The notes: generated from the sequence alone by a model not told the origin. 35,762 nucleotides of DNA from an uncultured Eubacteriales bacterium (GCA_934447715.1 CAKSER010000015.1:1-35762); one strand, 5' to 3'; shown: positions 1-8,384, numbered from the stretch's first letter. Made by a program: numbers and translations.

Positions 1-1233
1 AGGGATTCATATGTAAACTATATCGAAAAAATGCAGCCGCTTGTCGACTATGTAAAGGAAAACGATACCTCTCCGTTTTACAGAATGGAAAAGGATATAC
101 ACCGCAAGACAAACGACCCGATGTCGCTCGGTTTTAACGGAATTTCAAGCTCGACATCAACGCTCAATGCCTCGGTTATCCAGCTGCTTAACAGAATGGG
201 CTATGCCTCAAAGTCCCACTGGACAAAATATCTCGGAGCAACACCGGTTTCGGATGCACTTTTGGGAATAAAGTATCTTATTCTCGATGACGAAGCCGAA
301 AATGACGCTCTCGAAAAAATATATACCGACGAGGAGCACGGATATTATATCTATAAAAATCCGTATGCGCTTTCGATCGGCTACGGCGTAAGCGATAAGA
401 TAAACGATATTGAAATTACCGATTGGGATTCCGCGCCGGAATTTTTAAACGAGCTTATATCAAAGATGCTTGACGACGATTCCTGCATGCCGTTTGAAAA
501 GCTCACCGTTATAGACAATGACAGAAGCGGCGTGAGCGTATCCTTTACCAATAAGCATATGAAATATGCAAAATCCGACGAGAATATAAACGGTACCGTA
601 AGCTATACCGTAAGGGTCCCGAAGGATCGCGAAATATTCCTGTTCGTTCCGACCGATTATCCGAGAGAATGCTCTCTTAATGTAAACGGCAAGTCGTATG
701 GCAAGGTCATGGGCAACGAAACTGACAGAATAATCTCGCTCGGCAGATACGAAAACGACACTACAATCCGCGTAGAATTTGTAATCGACAAGGATCCGAT
801 TTATATCGTAAATGATACCGATCTCTTCTTTGCCCTCGACGAGGATGCTCTTGACACAGCATTTAATAAGCTCGCGGAGCAGAACATGAATGTTACGACG
901 TTTGAGGATACAAAGATCGTCGGAACAGTTAAGACAACAAAGGAAAGAAGCCTGTTGTTTACAAGCATCCCGTATGATGCAGGCTGGCATGTAACGGTTG
1001 ACGGACAGAAGGTCGAGACAATAAAAACCCTCGATTCGCTTCTTGCCATCGAATTGCCGGAAGGAGAGCACGAGATTGTTATGACATATCTCAGCGACGC
1101 ATTCCTTTACGGAAGCATAATATCGGTTTGCGGCATTGCACTGTTTGCTGCTGCCATTGTGATTGATAACTATCGCCGCCGCCGCGAAAACCGCATCTGG
1201 GCAGAATCAAACTCGCTTGACAATCTGTCATAA
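1..1233 (+). CDS. YfhO-family membrane protein, C-terminal part (5' end outside window)
   Basis: The reading frame is open to the left edge, so this is the 3' portion of a longer gene; the first in-frame ATG at 31 is probably internal. The about 410 visible residues are mostly extracytoplasmic and carry features of the bacterial YfhO family: a conserved block around residues 40-100 (SSST, LLNRMGY, GIKYLI) and a C-terminal beta-rich region with the typical YDAGW motif (near base 970). One transmembrane helix at bases 1105-1170 is followed by an Arg-rich cytoplasmic tail. Full-length YfhO proteins have about 12 helices and are linked in Firmicutes to glycosylation of cell-wall polymers such as lipoteichoic acid; here that role is inferred from the family only. 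No clear terminator follows. Confidence 0.85.
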   Translation, partial: RDSYVNYIEKMQPLVDYVKENDTSPFYRMEKDIHRKTNDPMSLGFNGISSSTSTLNASVIQLLNRMGYASKSHWTKYLGATPVSDALLGIKYLILDDEAENDALEKIYTDEEHGYYIYKNPYALSIGYGVSDKINDIEITDWDSAPEFLNELISKMLDDDSCMPFEKLTVIDNDRSGVSVSFTNKHMKYAKSDENINGTVSYTVRVPKDREIFLFVPTDYPRECSLNVNGKSYGKVMGNETDRIISLGRYENDTTIRVEFVIDKDPIYIVNDTDLFFALDEDALDTAFNKLAEQNMNVTTFEDTKIVGTVKTTKERSLLFTSIPYDAGWHVTVDGQKVETIKTLDSLLAIELPEGEHEIVMTYLSDAFLYGSIISVCGIALFAAAIVIDNYRRRRENRIWAESNSLDNLS

Positions 1234-1308
1234 CCGATCTGCCCTTCGTCACCTGTTTTGATGATTTGACGGTTTGAAACAGTGCTGACCTAAAAAACTG
1301 AATAAAGC

Positions 1309-1355
1309 TTCGCATTCGGGTCTACTCTTAATATGAGGTGAGACCCGAATGCGAA
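1309..1355 (+). promoter_or_regulatory. Perfect 15-bp inverted repeat enclosing the RBS and start codon of the next gene
   Basis: Arm 1 (1309-1323, TTCGCATTCGGGTCT) is perfectly complementary to arm 2 (1341-1355, AGACCCGAATGCGAA). The 17-nt loop contains the Shine-Dalgarno GAGGTG (1335-1340), and the ATG at 1349 lies inside arm 2. After the hairpin comes an A-run, not a T-run, so it is not a standard terminator for the upstream gene. The layout suggests control of translation initiation or mRNA stability. Structure is read from sequence; function is inferred. Confidence 0.6.
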
Positions 1356-1783
1356 AAAAATTAAGAAATATTGCCGAATATCCGACAGTGTTCTCCTTCG
1401 GAGCGCTGCTGTACGGTGCAATCGAAATACTTTTCAGAGGCTTTACGCACTGGACAATGCTCCTTACCGGCGGCTTCTGCCTTGCGATCTACCACAAGGC
1501 ATGCAAGCTTTTAAAAAGGACAACAGTGCTTATAAAAGCGTTCTTCGGCTCTGCAATTTTCACTCTCCTTGAGCTTATTGCCGGGCTTATAGTCAATATA
1601 AAGCTGAAATGGAACATTTGGGACTACTCAAGGAGATTTATGAACTATAAGGGGCAGATCTGTCCGCTTTTTTCCTTCCTGTGGTTTTTGATTTCGATTC
1701 CGGCTGCGTGGATATGCTCGGCTTTTGAATTCTTTTTCAGGGAGAAACCACGTGAAAAACTCTACACAGAAAAGAAAAGATGA
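1349..1783 (+). CDS. CmpB-family (putative ABC-transporter type IV) small membrane protein
   Basis: A 144-residue protein with about four hydrophobic helices, matching the family called putative ABC transporter type IV (CmpB). Recognisable features are the N-terminal helix with E-I-L-F-R, the GGFC turn, the helix ending in ELIAGLIVN and the W-D-Y-S motif with NYKGQICPLFSFLW. In this family the last motif is strongly conserved. No ATPase is adjacent, so a transport role is not supported by context and the function remains unknown. The ATG at 1349 has a Shine-Dalgarno GAGGTG 8 nt upstream, but both sit within a strong hairpin. The 3' end overlaps the start of the next gene by about 32 nt, suggesting translational coupling. 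Confidence 0.8.
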   Translation: MRKKLRNIAEYPTVFSFGALLYGAIEILFRGFTHWTMLLTGGFCLAIYHKACKLLKRTTVLIKAFFGSAIFTLLELIAGLIVNIKLKWNIWDYSRRFMNYKGQICPLFSFLWFLISIPAAWICSAFEFFFREKPREKLYTEKKR

Positions 1784-2699
1784 TAACCGAAGCAATCGGA
1801 AAAGTAATGAAAGACTGATTTTTTCAAAAAAATTTATTAAGATCATTCTGCCGGTTGCTGCGGTTATTTTTTCTCTTTTTGTATTTCCAAAAGCAAGAGA
1901 ACTTCTTTATGATATTGTCTTCCCGGATGAGAATCCTTCGTCGGAGCTTGCAGTCCACTATATCGATATCGGTCAGGGAGACTCGGAGCTTATTGTAACC
2001 CCACAGGGCGAGACGGTAATGATCGACTGCGGACCGAACTACTCCGAGGATGTTCTTATCCGTTATCTGAAGCTGAATTCGGTAAAAACCATCGACTACC
2101 TTGTTCTTACCCATCCGCACGAGGATCATATCGGCGGTGCGGACAAGGTCATAAATGAGCTTGAGGTCAAAAATGTTATCATGCCGGATGTGACGACCAC
2201 AACATCGACATTTAAAAAGCTGCTTAATGCCATTTCGGAAAACGATACCAAGCTTATAACCGCAAAAACCGGCGACAAATATCAGCTTGAGGAATCCGAA
2301 TTTAAAATTCTCGGGCCTGTAACAATTGATGAGGATAATCTGAACAATTGCAGCATTGTCCTGCGCTTCAGGTTTAAGGATACATATTTTCTTTTTACCG
2401 GTGATGCCGAAGCGAAGGCGGAAACGGAAATTCTTGACACCTTTTCGGATAAGGAGCTTAAATCGGATGTTTTAAAGGTCGGCCATCACGGATCAAGCAC
2501 CTCGACAAGCGAGGATTTTTTGAAGGCAGTTATGCCGAGTGCGGCAGTAATATCCTGCGAAAAGAATAACAAATTCGGCCATCCTCATTCCGAAACACTT
2601 GAAATCCTTGAAAAATACGGCATCAAATGTCTTAGAACCGATAAGCTCGGATCTATTGTTCTTTACTCCGACGGAAAAAGAATCATCTACGATGACTGA
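1752..2699 (+). CDS. Membrane-anchored ComEC/Rec2-type metallo-beta-lactamase-fold hydrolase
   Basis: A basic N-terminus (residues 1-30) and one transmembrane helix (about 30-46) are followed by an extracytoplasmic metallo-beta-lactamase fold. The metal motif HPHEDH is at residues 121-126, with TGDAE near 216-220 and GHHGSS at 244-249. The order and wording match the C-terminal nuclease-like domain of the DNA-uptake protein ComEC, but the ComEC channel domain is absent. Stand-alone versions are common in Clostridia; secreted nuclease or phosphodiesterase activity is an inference. I chose GTG at 1752 because AGGGAG (1739-1744) lies 7 nt upstream; a TTG at 1725 would extend the frame without a good site. 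It overlaps the CmpB-type gene and ends 17 nt before a convergent gene. Confidence 0.85.
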   Translation: MKNSTQKRKDDNRSNRKSNERLIFSKKFIKIILPVAAVIFSLFVFPKARELLYDIVFPDENPSSELAVHYIDIGQGDSELIVTPQGETVMIDCGPNYSEDVLIRYLKLNSVKTIDYLVLTHPHEDHIGGADKVINELEVKNVIMPDVTTTTSTFKKLLNAISENDTKLITAKTGDKYQLEESEFKILGPVTIDEDNLNNCSIVLRFRFKDTYFLFTGDAEAKAETEILDTFSDKELKSDVLKVGHHGSSTSTSEDFLKAVMPSAAVISCEKNNKFGHPHSETLEILEKYGIKCLRTDKLGSIVLYSDGKRIIYDD

Positions 2700-2716
2700 A
2701 GCGCTGTTATTTGCGC

Positions 2717-3412
2717 CTACAGCGAAGCAGACAGCAGAAGCTCGGAAACCGTGACAAATTCATAGCCCTGCCTTTGAAGTTCCGGAATAAACATCCTGAG
2801 CGCTTCTGCGGTGTGGCTTGTAAAGCTATTGTAGTCGTGGCAAAGGATTATCATTCCGGAAAACGGAGAGCTTAAAACAGCCTCTGTAATTTTTTCGGCA
2901 GAGGTTCCCTTCCAGTCGAGCGTATCAACCGACCATGTGACCGGAAGATATTCAAGACGGTCAACTACATTTGAAATCTGCTTGGTATATACCCCCTCCG
3001 GAGGTCTGAACAGCTTTGGACTGTATTCGCTGATTTCATAGATAATGTTTTCTGTTTCGATTATTTCGGAAATAAGCTGCTTTGAGGAGAGTGTTTTAAG
3101 CCTCGGATGCGAATAGGTGTGATTGCCGATCTCGTGCTTTTCATCAAGCTCTCTCTTTATTATTTCCGGACACATCCTGCAATTTGAGCCGACAACGAAA
3201 AATGTCGCCTTTACGCCGTATTCGCGCAGAATATCGAGAATCTCCGGAGTATATCTTTCATCCGGTCCGTCATCAAAGGTAAGTGCGATTCTTTTGTAGT
3301 CGTTTTTTACCGTCCTGATCGGATACGCCGCAATCGTCTGTGCAAGAACAATAACTGCGCAGAATACAGACGCAGCCTTATATATTGCCTTTTTCGGTGC
3401 CTGTGAGCTCAT
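2717..3412 (-). CDS. NodB-type polysaccharide deacetylase
   Basis: A 231-residue protein with a short N-terminal hydrophobic segment (about 12-30) that could be a signal anchor, then a complete NodB homology domain. Motif 1 TFDDGP has Asp47 and Asp48, motif 2 HTYSH has metal ligands His98 and His102, motif 3 RPPEG is at 136-140, motif 4 is DTLDW (164-168) and the ILCHD motif contains His192. All catalytic residues of carbohydrate esterase family 4 are present. The likely substrate is N-acetylated peptidoglycan or another cell-surface glycan, outside the membrane. I prefer the ATG at 3412 because GGAG lies 6 nt upstream; a codon at 3445 would extend it by 11 residues. The gene overlaps the 3' end of the upstream deacetylase by 35 nt, so the two are probably translated together. 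Confidence 0.9.
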   Translation of the reverse strand: MSSQAPKKAIYKAASVFCAVIVLAQTIAAYPIRTVKNDYKRIALTFDDGPDERYTPEILDILREYGVKATFFVVGSNCRMCPEIIKRELDEKHEIGNHTYSHPRLKTLSSKQLISEIIETENIIYEISEYSPKLFRPPEGVYTKQISNVVDRLEYLPVTWSVDTLDWKGTSAEKITEAVLSSPFSGMIILCHDYNSFTSHTAEALRMFIPELQRQGYEFVTVSELLLSASL

Positions 3413-4199
3413 AAAGATCTCCGAATCTGTAGCCAAGCTCCTCAAAGCCGCAAAGAAGCCTGTCCATTATCTCTGCATTTGTTGCCGATGTCGGGTGAAG
3501 AAGAATGACCATTCCGTTGTGGACATGATTCATAACCTTTTCATATGCCTTGTCCGGATTCATCTGCTTGTTGTTGTCCCAATCGGCATATGCGTAACTC
3601 CAGAATACCGTTTTGTATCCGATCGAGCTTGCGTCCTTTAGGTTTGATTCGTTGAATCTGCCCTCGGGCGGACGGTAAAACGGGTCAAGATGCGTGCCGG
3701 AGAAACTGTAATATTTATCGTCAAGCGATTTAAGCTCATTACAAAATGCATCGTGATCGGTCACCTTTGACATGTCCTTGTGCTTTGCCGTATGATTGCA
3801 GATAAGATGCCCCTCGTTTTTCATTCGCATAACGAGATCCGGCTCGCGGTCGATTACGTTAGACAGGATAAAAAACGCGCCTTTTGCCGAATGCTTCTTC
3901 AGTGCATCAAGTATTTTTGCGACATTTCCGTTTTCATAGCCTACATCAAAGGTAAGATAGATAACCTTATCATCCTCCCTTGCATTTTTATCAAGATAGT
4001 ATCCGTCTGAACTGTCAATAAACCGAAACTCCGACGGAAGCGCAGGAGGAAGATGGTTTTCGTTTTTGTTAAAATACCAGCCGAACGCCTCGGAGCTCGG
4101 TGCGGCGCAGATGTTTAACACCGCAAAGCATACACACATAATGCAGATTGTGCTTTTTAAAGCATTTATATATTTATTTTTGATTGTTTTCATTTCCAT
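3378..4199 (-). CDS. PdaA-like delta-lactam-biosynthesis polysaccharide deacetylase
   Basis: A 273-residue secreted or membrane-anchored protein (hydrophobic segment about residues 13-32) with a NodB fold most like PdaA, the muramic-acid deacetylase needed to make muramic delta-lactam in spore cortex. Seen: TFDVGYENGN at 83-92, with catalytic Asp85 and Val86 where NodB enzymes have the second Asp; the metal-binding pair His136/His140 in NHTAKH; RPPEG at 176-180; the PdaA-like FWSYAYADWD; and VILLHP near the end. A hydrophobic or Ala residue after the first Asp occurs in clostridial PdaA-type proteins, so activity is still plausible. It is the first gene of a two-gene deacetylase operon and is divergent from the PIG-L gene. 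Its presence suggests a spore former. Confidence 0.85.
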   Translation of the reverse strand: MEMKTIKNKYINALKSTICIMCVCFAVLNICAAPSSEAFGWYFNKNENHLPPALPSEFRFIDSSDGYYLDKNAREDDKVIYLTFDVGYENGNVAKILDALKKHSAKGAFFILSNVIDREPDLVMRMKNEGHLICNHTAKHKDMSKVTDHDAFCNELKSLDDKYYSFSGTHLDPFYRPPEGRFNESNLKDASSIGYKTVFWSYAYADWDNNKQMNPDKAYEKVMNHVHNGMVILLHPTSATNAEIMDRLLCGFEELGYRFGDLYELTGTEKGNI

Positions 4200-4326
4200 T
4201 TTTTCAATTTTTCCTTTCGGATTTTAATTGGGATTGCGTAAACTATTATCTGCAAAATGAATAAATAAACGCATAAGAAATACTTCAACATAATGAAATT
4301 TTCAGAAAAAGAGGGTTAAATTAAAA

Positions 4327-5922
4327 GTGAAGAAAAAATTATTGCTTTTTGTCTTTTCGGTTCTGCTTTTTACTTCTGTTTTCCTTACCACCGTCAGCGC
4401 AGACGAAAACGATTCGAAGGCTGCACAGGACATTACCGACAGTGCTGTTTTTACGGTGGATCAAAAAAGCTTTGATATATCGAAGCTCAGAAACGGATCG
4501 CTTAACGATCAGGTTGCGTTTTCGCATGATAAAGAGCTTAAAATTTCATCCGAAGAGCCGATTGCTGCAATATATATCCAGTTTTACGATTTTCCCGGAA
4601 CCTGGAAAGCCGTAACCGAAAGCAGCACATACGATTGCGGTAAAAACGGATTTCTGCATGAATTTGTCGATCTCTCAAACAATCCTTCGAACGAAATAAC
4701 AATTTCGTTTGACAAGGATGCTGCAATTTCCGAGCTGTACCTGTTTTCAAAGGGAGAAATTCCGGATTTCGTGCAGAGGTGGGAGCCGAGCTGCGATAAG
4801 GCAGATCTGCTTCTTCTCGTCTCGCATTCTGACGATGAGCATCTGTTTTTTGCAGGGCTTCTTCCCTATTATTCGGCTATCGGATATAAAACGCAGGTTG
4901 TATTTTTCACAAACCACTTTAATTACAGAATCCGTCTTCACGAGCAGCTTAACAGCCTCTGGACAGCCGGTGTAAAGTACTATCCGATTATCGGACCGTT
5001 TCCGGATATATACTCAAAGGGGCTTGATAACGCTTACAATGTATATAAAAACGCAGGCTATTCCGAAAACAACTTTCTTGATTTTGAGGTTGAAATTCTG
5101 AGAAGATTTAAGCCGAAGGTCGTCTTTACCCACGACTTTAACGGCGAATACGGTCACGGAACACATATGCTCTGCGCGGATATTTTAACAAAAGCGATCA
5201 AGGCTGCAGCAGACGAAAGTCAGTTTTCCGATTCCGCATCACAGTACGGGGTTTGGGACACACCGAAGGTGTATTTCCACCTCTACTCGAAAAATCAGAT
5301 AAAGCTGTTCTTTTCGGATATCCCGATGGATGAGCTTGGCGGACACACGCCGTTTTATTACTCCCAGCAGGCATACCTTTGCAATATATCGCAGCTTCCG
5401 GAGCCGTCGCTTACAAAGTGGATGTGCGGAACCGAAAATGCGCCTGTCACACTCGCTTCGTCGATCGGCAGTTACTCCCCTGTTACATTCGGACTGTTTT
5501 ATACAACGGTAGGAAACGATACCGAGGGAAAGGGCGATCCGTTTGAAAATATTGTTTCATATACCGAAGAGGAAAAAATCAAAGAGGAGGAGCAAAGAAA
5601 ACAAATGGAAGAAGAAAGCAGACGCCTTGAATCTCAAAAAAGCGATGTCGAATCGATGCTTGCCGAAAACAGCAAGGAGCTTGACGAGCTCGAAAGGCTG
5701 AAAAACGATTATGAAAGCATCGTAAAGGAAAACAGCACAAGAATCGAGCGCATCGAAGCTGCAACAAACGGGCTGTATATTGCCTCTGTTGTTTGCTTTG
5801 CTATATTTGCGGTCATGCTTGTGATTTTGGTCGTGACAAGAAGAAACATCAAATATTTAAAGAAAAAAACAAAGAAAATAAATAAAGCGGGAATCAGAAC
5901 AGATGAAAATAATAATAAATAA
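4327..5922 (+). CDS. Surface-anchored PIG-L/LmbE-type de-N-acetylase with coiled coil and C-terminal helix
   Basis: A 531-residue protein with a clear signal peptide (about 1-25, ending VSA), a beta-rich N-terminal region (30-150), and a GlcNAc-PI de-N-acetylase domain (about 155-335). The zinc motif HSDDEH is at 167-172 and the distal GHGTH has His277 and His280. These replace the canonical HPDDE and HxxH elements, so a zinc-dependent N-deacetylase acting on a surface sugar is likely. Residues about 420-480 form a highly charged Glu/Lys/Arg coiled coil, followed by a transmembrane helix (about 487-508) and a basic tail. The enzyme would thus sit outside the cell on a stalk. The start is GTG with an AGAGGG-like site about 10 nt upstream. 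The 3' end overlaps lplA by 20 nt. Confidence 0.85.
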   Translation: MKKKLLLFVFSVLLFTSVFLTTVSADENDSKAAQDITDSAVFTVDQKSFDISKLRNGSLNDQVAFSHDKELKISSEEPIAAIYIQFYDFPGTWKAVTESSTYDCGKNGFLHEFVDLSNNPSNEITISFDKDAAISELYLFSKGEIPDFVQRWEPSCDKADLLLLVSHSDDEHLFFAGLLPYYSAIGYKTQVVFFTNHFNYRIRLHEQLNSLWTAGVKYYPIIGPFPDIYSKGLDNAYNVYKNAGYSENNFLDFEVEILRRFKPKVVFTHDFNGEYGHGTHMLCADILTKAIKAAADESQFSDSASQYGVWDTPKVYFHLYSKNQIKLFFSDIPMDELGGHTPFYYSQQAYLCNISQLPEPSLTKWMCGTENAPVTLASSIGSYSPVTFGLFYTTVGNDTEGKGDPFENIVSYTEEEKIKEEEQRKQMEEESRRLESQKSDVESMLAENSKELDELERLKNDYESIVKENSTRIERIEAATNGLYIASVVCFAIFAVMLVILVVTRRNIKYLKKKTKKINKAGIRTDENNNK

Positions 5923-6859
5923 TCACACCGATCCGTATTTCAATCTTGCCTCCGAGCAGTATCTGCTCGATAATTCCGATGGGCAGATTGTCATGCTCTG
6001 GAGAAACACGCCGGTTGTTGTAATCGGCAAAAATCAGAATACATATGCGGAGCTTAATATCGATTATATCAAGGAGCATGAAATTAAGGTTGTAAGAAGA
6101 CTAACCGGAGGCGGAGCGGTTTTTCACGATCTCGGAAATGTGAATTTTACCTTTATAACACCCGAAAAGGAATGCTCGGCACTTGATTTTTACCGTTTTA
6201 CAAAGCCGGTAATCGATGCACTAAACGAGCTTGGCGTGCCGGCGGAGCTTTCCGGAAGAAACGATATTTTAGTCGACGGCAAAAAGATATCCGGAAATGC
6301 GCAAACCTGCTACAATGGCAAGATCATGCACCACGGTACACTTCTCTTTTCCGCAAATATGGATAAGCTCGAGGGCGCGTTGAATCCCAAAAAGGAAAAG
6401 CTTACCGCAAAGGGGATCAAAAGCGTTAAATCAAGGGTCGGAAACATAACTGATCTGTACGGTGTTACCCCGGAGGTGTTTACAGAGCAGTTTTTAAAAC
6501 GGTTTGACGGAAGTGCTGCCCCGTTTTCCGAAAAAGACGAAAAGGAGATTCAAAAGCTCGCCGACGAAAAGTATATGACCTGGGAATGGAACTTCGGCAG
6601 CAGCGGAAAATTTGAGACAATAAAGGAAAAGCGCTTTCCGTTCGGGAATGTCGAAATCATGCTTTCGTCCGACAAGGGCAGGATCTGTGATATAAAAATA
6701 AACGGAGATTTCTTCGGAATCAAACCGGTTTCGGAAGTTGAAAACAGGCTTGTCGGAGCAAGGCTGACCGGCGAAAGTCTTCTGCCGCTTCTTTTAGATA
6801 TCGGCGATTATATTTCGGGGGCTTACGCCGATTTGATTGCGAATCTTATTATTTTTTAA
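5903..6859 (+). CDS. lplA: Lipoate-protein ligase A
   Basis: A 318-residue cytoplasmic enzyme of the biotin/lipoate protein-ligase fold. It activates lipoate with ATP and attaches it to lysine on E2 or GcvH-type acceptor domains. Seen: the N-terminal NLASEQYLL block, the signature RRLTGGGAVFHD (about residues 65-76), NVNFTFI, and DGKKISGNAQ containing the catalytic lysine (about 126-135), plus a C-terminal accessory domain (about 230-318). Length fits Firmicutes LplA/LplJ. No lipA, lipB or acceptor gene lies nearby, consistent with lipoate salvage. The ATG at 5903 overlaps the upstream gene by 20 nt; the Shine-Dalgarno is weak (GGGA about 10 nt upstream), so coupling is likely. Confidence 0.93.
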   Translation: MKIIINNHTDPYFNLASEQYLLDNSDGQIVMLWRNTPVVVIGKNQNTYAELNIDYIKEHEIKVVRRLTGGGAVFHDLGNVNFTFITPEKECSALDFYRFTKPVIDALNELGVPAELSGRNDILVDGKKISGNAQTCYNGKIMHHGTLLFSANMDKLEGALNPKKEKLTAKGIKSVKSRVGNITDLYGVTPEVFTEQFLKRFDGSAAPFSEKDEKEIQKLADEKYMTWEWNFGSSGKFETIKEKRFPFGNVEIMLSSDKGRICDIKINGDFFGIKPVSEVENRLVGARLTGESLLPLLLDIGDYISGAYADLIANLIIF

Positions 6860-6930
6860 TAAATGTGTAAAATCAATGCTTTATTTCATTATATTTTGCA
6901 TTAATTTATACATATTGACCAATCCGCGTC

Positions 6931-6959
6931 TTGACAAACCGGTCGAATTGTGGTATTAT
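6931..6959 (+). promoter_or_regulatory. Sigma-A-type promoter for minD-mgsA
   Basis: A perfect -35 TTGACA (6931-6936) and -10 TATTAT (6954-6959) are separated by 17 bp, about 38 bp before the minD start. A second TTGACC sits 16 bp further upstream (6915-6920). Confidence 0.75.
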
Positions 6960-6997
6960 AATTAGCAAGTATACGTTTAAAGAAGGAGATAATGCTC

Positions 6998-7822
6998 GTG
7001 GAAATCAATGAGGCTGATACAGGAATAACGAACAGCTGCAAAATCATAATGGTAACCTCCTGTAAAGGCGGAGTCGGAAAATCCACGGTGGCGGCAAATC
7101 TCGGAATTCGGCTTGCATATGACGGCTACAAAACGCTGATTTTAGACTGTGATTTCGGGGTCAGATCGCTTGATCTGATCATGGGACTTGAGGACAATGT
7201 CATTTATGATATCAGTGATATTATTCTTCGTGATGTTGATCCGGAAAAGGTAATCGTTTCTGACGAAAGATCCGAAAATCTGTTTTTCTGTGCTGCTCCC
7301 TATTCAAATGTCGAGCATATAGAAAAGGATCAGTTTAAGGATGCAATCGAGAAAATCAACTTGAAAATGTCATTTGATTATATCATAATAGATACACCGG
7401 GAGATATCGGTCTTCCCTTTGAGCTTGCGACGTCTGTTTCGGATATTGCTCTTGTTATATCGACATATCAGCCTGCGTCGCTTCGGGCGGCGGAGAGAAC
7501 CGGTATAATGCTTACCGAAAAGGGCGTTGAAGAAAGAAAGCTCATAATCAACTGCTTTGAAAAAAAAGCAGCCGAAAACGACGATACACCCGGATTGCTT
7601 GATATTATCGACAGAACCTGCATTCAGCTTATCGGCATAATTCCGTATGATACCGATCTGATGAATTACCAGGCAAGAGGCGAGGATGTCTTTTCGATCG
7701 GCAAAGCCAACTGTGCTGTAGCATTTGTTAATATCGCGAAAAGATTAAACGGCAGAAACATACCGCTTTTCAGCGGATTCAGAAGAACCTCGCGAATACC
7801 GCTTATCAGAAAAATACAGTAA
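6998..7822 (+). CDS. minD: MinD-type septum-site-determining ATPase
   Basis: A 274-residue deviant-Walker ATPase of the MinD/ParA family. The P-loop is SCKGGVGKST with the signature lysine, followed by LILDCDFGVRSLDLIMGLED, which is typical of MinD, IIIDTPGD as Walker B, and IGIIPYD. MinD recruits MinC to the membrane to block polar division. The C-terminus is basic and partly hydrophobic (GFRRTSRIPLIRK), consistent with a membrane-targeting helix. No minC or minE is present in the window. I favour the GTG at 6998, since AGGAGA (6984-6989) is 8 nt upstream; the ATG at 6992 would leave only 2-3 nt. It is cotranscribed with mgsA 33 nt downstream, a pairing seen in cell-division clusters of Clostridia. 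Confidence 0.88.
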   Translation: MEINEADTGITNSCKIIMVTSCKGGVGKSTVAANLGIRLAYDGYKTLILDCDFGVRSLDLIMGLEDNVIYDISDIILRDVDPEKVIVSDERSENLFFCAAPYSNVEHIEKDQFKDAIEKINLKMSFDYIIIDTPGDIGLPFELATSVSDIALVISTYQPASLRAAERTGIMLTEKGVEERKLIINCFEKKAAENDDTPGLLDIIDRTCIQLIGIIPYDTDLMNYQARGEDVFSIGKANCAVAFVNIAKRLNGRNIPLFSGFRRTSRIPLIRKIQ

Positions 7823-7855
7823 ACTTACGACATTATAAAGAAAGGGATTACATCC

Positions 7856-8314
7856 ATGGAGATAGCAATAATTGCGGACGACAGAAAAAAGGAACTGATG
7901 ACCGAGTTTTGTATTGCATATTGCGGAATACTTGCAAAACACAGCCTTTGCGCTACCGGTACAACCGGAAAATATATTGAGGAAGCAACAGGTCTTGAAA
8001 TAGAGCGTCTTTTATCCGGCTCAAGAGGCGGATCGCAGCAGATTGCTTCCAGAATCTCCTACGATGAGATTGATCTTTTGATCTACTTCAGAGATTCAAG
8101 CCTCACAGACAGGATCGATGAGGACAACGACAGAATGCTTCTTCGCATGTGCGACCTGCATAATGTGCCTGTCGCTACAAATATCGCGACTGCCGAGGTG
8201 CTTGTAAGAGCGCTTGACAGAGGCGACTTTGACTGGAGAGAGATTGTCAATCCTCGCTCGGATTATAACATGAGAAGAAAGAGACGCGGACTCGGCACAC
8301 AGAAATTCAACTGA
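7856..8314 (+). CDS. mgsA: Methylglyoxal synthase homologue with altered active site
   Basis: A 152-residue protein that aligns along its whole length with methylglyoxal synthase, the enzyme converting dihydroxyacetone phosphate to methylglyoxal. Phosphate-binding elements are kept (ATGTTGKYIEEATGL at 33-47) as is PVATNIATAE near 105-114. Several key positions differ from the E. coli and B. subtilis enzymes as I recall them. The His-Asp pair near the N-terminus is Asp8-Asp9. The catalytic Asp of GGDQQ (E. coli Asp71) is Ser60 in GGSQQ. The PHDPD-type stretch with His98 is replaced by RIDEDND. Asp80 in FRD is conserved. It may therefore be inactive or have another role. Shine-Dalgarno AAGGGA is 8 nt before ATG. 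Confidence 0.8.
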   Translation: MEIAIIADDRKKELMTEFCIAYCGILAKHSLCATGTTGKYIEEATGLEIERLLSGSRGGSQQIASRISYDEIDLLIYFRDSSLTDRIDEDNDRMLLRMCDLHNVPVATNIATAEVLVRALDRGDFDWREIVNPRSDYNMRRKRRGLGTQKFN

Positions 8315-8384
8315 GCTTCCCTTTTGCTCTATGCTCTGAATTTCGAGCTATCCTAATCTAAAAATACAATATTGATTTATAATC

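Noticed and set aside
460..1071. Minus-strand open frame of 203 codons inside the YfhO-type gene
   Set aside because: Shadow of the true plus-strand gene; Cys/Arg-rich composition without domain features.
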